A model generated the notes under the pieces. The model saw nothing but the letters and a program-made list of their open reading frames with translations, was not told the DNA's origin and ran no database searches. Below are positions 5,560 through 6,381 of a DNA stretch of 6,381 nt, piece after piece. Origin of the DNA: Bacillota bacterium. Its GTDB lineage: Bacteria > Bacillota > Sulfobacillia > Symbiobacteriales > ZC4RG38. A program made the translations under genes and the position numbers. Every line of letters starts with the position of its first letter. The stretch's first letter is position 1. The stretch covers positions 1 through 6,381 of the forward strand of contig QGUP01000122.1 in assembly GCA_003242505.1 (NCBI GenBank), given 5' to 3'.

Positions 5560-5578
5560 TTTGATTTCGTTGTACAAT
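5550..5578 (+). promoter_or_regulatory. Sigma-A-like promoter of the ferredoxin gene
   Basis: TTGACC (5550-5555, 5/6 of consensus) and TACAAT (5573-5578, 5/6) are spaced by 17 bases, in the only AT-rich patch between the two genes. Transcription would start near 5585, leaving a leader of about 54 bases. That leader can fold through GCGGCC (5588-5593) and GGCCGC (5605-5610). A TATGAT at 5580-5585 is a poorer alternative -10, since its best -35 partner is 13 bases away. Confidence 0.82.
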
Positions 5579-5638
5579 TTATGATATGCGGCCGCCGGCC
5601 CGGGGGCCGCTCCGGGCCGTCCCGAGGAGGGATACACC

Positions 5639-6085
5639 ATGGCCCACTACATCGACGACAAGTGCATCGGCTGCACCGCCTGTGTCTCCGTCTGCCCGAC
5701 GGAGGCCATCAGCGGCGAGCGGAAGCAACTCCACGTCATCGACCCCAAGCTCTGCATCGACTGCGACGCCTGCGTCCGGGTCTGCCCGGTGATGGCGATT
5801 GCTGACGAGTTTGGGGTCTACAAGCCCCGGATTCCCAAGCGCCAGGACTGGCCCAAGCCGGTCATCGACCCGGTCTTGTGCAGCGGCTGCGAGTTCTGCG
5901 TGGACATCTGCCCCTTCGACTGCCTGGAGATCGTCGGCGACGGCCCCTTCCAGGGCATCGCCGTTCTGACCAGGCCCAACGCCTGCGTGGGCTGCCGGGA
6001 GTGCGAGGAGGTCTGCGCCAAGGGCGCGATCCTGGTGACCTCCGCCGAGCCGCACCCGACGGCGGTGGCCGAGGGCCGGGCCTGA
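5639..6085 (+). CDS. Four-cluster [4Fe-4S] polyferredoxin
   Basis: This 148-residue soluble protein has four CxxCxxCxxxC motifs: C9/C12/C15/C19, C39/C42/C45/C49, C81/C84/C87/C91 and C116/C119/C122/C126. The first three end in Cys-Pro as usual; the fourth ends CAKGAI. The two halves (about 1-55 and 74-133) each look like a classical bis-cluster ferredoxin, joined by a basic, Pro-rich linker (YKPRIPKRQDWPKP, 61-74), which suggests internal duplication. No membrane span, flavin or nucleotide motif is visible, so it is most likely an electron carrier or an electron-transfer subunit; its partner is not in the window. AGGAGG (5625-5630) is 8 bases before the ATG. It has its own promoter and terminator, so it appears monocistronic. 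C95 (FDCLEI) is an extra cysteine. Confidence 0.92.
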   Translation: MAHYIDDKCIGCTACVSVCPTEAISGERKQLHVIDPKLCIDCDACVRVCPVMAIADEFGVYKPRIPKRQDWPKPVIDPVLCSGCEFCVDICPFDCLEIVGDGPFQGIAVLTRPNACVGCRECEEVCAKGAILVTSAEPHPTAVAEGRA

Positions 6086-6094
6086 GCCCAGAGG

Positions 6095-6119
6095 GGTGCG
6101 CCCCCAGGGGAAGCGCACC
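6095..6119 (+). other. Hairpin just after the ferredoxin stop
   Basis: GGTGCGC (6095-6101) pairs with GCGCACC (6113-6119) around CCCCAGGGGAA, which could itself pair CC with GG. No T-run follows. It precedes the true terminator by 25 bases and may shield the mRNA 3' end. Confidence 0.5.
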
Positions 6120-6144
6120 AGAAGGCACCTGCCCAAAGACGTCC

Positions 6145-6181
6145 ACAGGACGGGTTGCATGCCCGTCCTGTTTTTCGTTTT
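6145..6181 (+). terminator. Rho-independent terminator of the ferredoxin gene
   Basis: ACAGGACGGG (6145-6154) and CCCGTCCTGT (6162-6171) form a perfect 10-bp stem with a TTGCATG loop, followed by TTTTTCGTTTT (6171-6181). This is the clearest terminator in the window and closes the ferredoxin transcript. Confidence 0.95.
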
Positions 6182-6280
6182 CCCGGGCCCCGCCGGTCCT
6201 GCCGGCGCCGGCCCCGGGATATGGATAGTTAGGGAACAGGCCCCCGGGGCAGGGGGTCCCGGACCGGCAGGAGGGGACCG

Positions 6281-6381
6281 GTGCTGCGGCGGCGTAGATT
6301 TCCGGAGCGGCGGGATGGGGCGCGGGGGGGGCGGGGGGCCCCGCGGGCGCCGCTCCACCGGGGCGGGGGCCCGTCTATTAT
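6281..6381 (+). CDS. Possible 5' end of a further gene (33 visible codons)
   Basis: A GTG at 6281 is preceded by AGGAGGGG (6269-6276) with a rather short 4-base gap, and its frame stays open to the window edge, reading (M)LRRRRFPERRDGARGGRGAP and on. The product is extremely Arg/Gly-rich, as any frame would be in this G-run sequence, so translation is unproven. The 6182-6280 stretch before it holds GC-rich inverted sequence (CCCGGGCC near 6182, GGCCCCGGG near 6210) and an AT-richer patch (ATATGGATAGTT, 6220-6231) without a convincing -35 box. No family is recognisable. Confidence 0.2.
   Translation, partial: MLRRRRFPERRDGARGGRGAPRAPLHRGGGPSI
6312..6338 (+). other. G-quadruplex-type G-run cluster
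   Basis: Runs of 3, 4, 8 and 6 G (6312-6314, 6317-6320, 6324-6331, 6333-6338) are separated by 2, 3 and 1 bases, which fits the usual G-quadruplex pattern on the + strand. The competing hairpin CGCGGGG (6321-6327) with CCCCGCG (6339-6345) is also possible. Confidence 0.6.

Noticed and set aside
4578..5564. A 328-codon + strand frame overlapping the NERD-like gene, including the AYRPVRSQG repeat
   Set aside because: Extremely Gly/Pro/Arg-rich with no ribosome binding site at a sensible distance from either ATG; it is out of frame with the better-supported gene starting at 4786.
4489..5640. A 383-codon minus-strand open frame opposite the NERD-like gene and repeat array
   Set aside because: Pro/Gly/Arg-rich throughout and crossing repeats and a promoter; the + strand frame has a good ribosome binding site and membrane spans.

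Overview
The window is about 70% G+C by eye. It uses GTG starts freely (four of the genes here), has strong AGGAGG-type ribosome binding sites and sigma-A-like promoters, and encodes a split b6-type cytochrome b with a Rieske protein. Together these suggest a high-GC, probably thermophilic, respiring Bacillota-type bacterium (Symbiobacterium/Thermaerobacter-like). That placement is an inference from style and gene content; no marker gene is present. All genes called lie on the + strand.

Layout. (1) Positions 1-1031 hold the 3' part of a ccoG-type polyferredoxin membrane protein, closed by a strong hairpin terminator at 1044-1091. (2) A sigma-A-like promoter (TTGATT-17-TATAAT, 1094-1122) and a leader with a perfect 10-bp hairpin precede a five-gene quinol:cytochrome c reductase operon (1232-4571): cytochrome b6-like subunit, subunit IV-like subunit, twin-arginine Rieske protein, an unlabelled 40-residue single-span membrane protein, and a membrane-anchored dihaem cytochrome c. 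(3) A GC-rich gap with a 36-bp-period duplication leads to a two-span membrane protein with a degenerate NERD-like domain (4786-5442). (4) An array of about seven 14-bp dyad-containing repeats (5449-5559) runs directly into the -35 box of a second good promoter (5550-5578), which drives a four-cluster ferredoxin (5639-6085) ending at a textbook terminator (6145-6181). (5) The last 200 bases are very G-rich, with a possible start of another gene at the edge.

Function. The reductase genes together describe a membrane complex that oxidises menaquinol, sends one electron through the Rieske cluster to the dihaem cytochrome c and the other through two b haems. CcoG is a copper-handling factor for cbb3-type oxidases in other bacteria, so a terminal oxidase may lie upstream. 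The ferredoxin has its own promoter and terminator and is a separate unit.

Most interesting points: the hidden 40-residue gene inside the reductase operon, which resembles the small Pet subunits of cytochrome b6f in size and topology; loss of the cysteine that would hold haem cn/ci in the b6 subunit; a non-PEWY quinol-site motif (APWY); and the 14-bp repeat array, whose last unit supplies the promoter -35 element.
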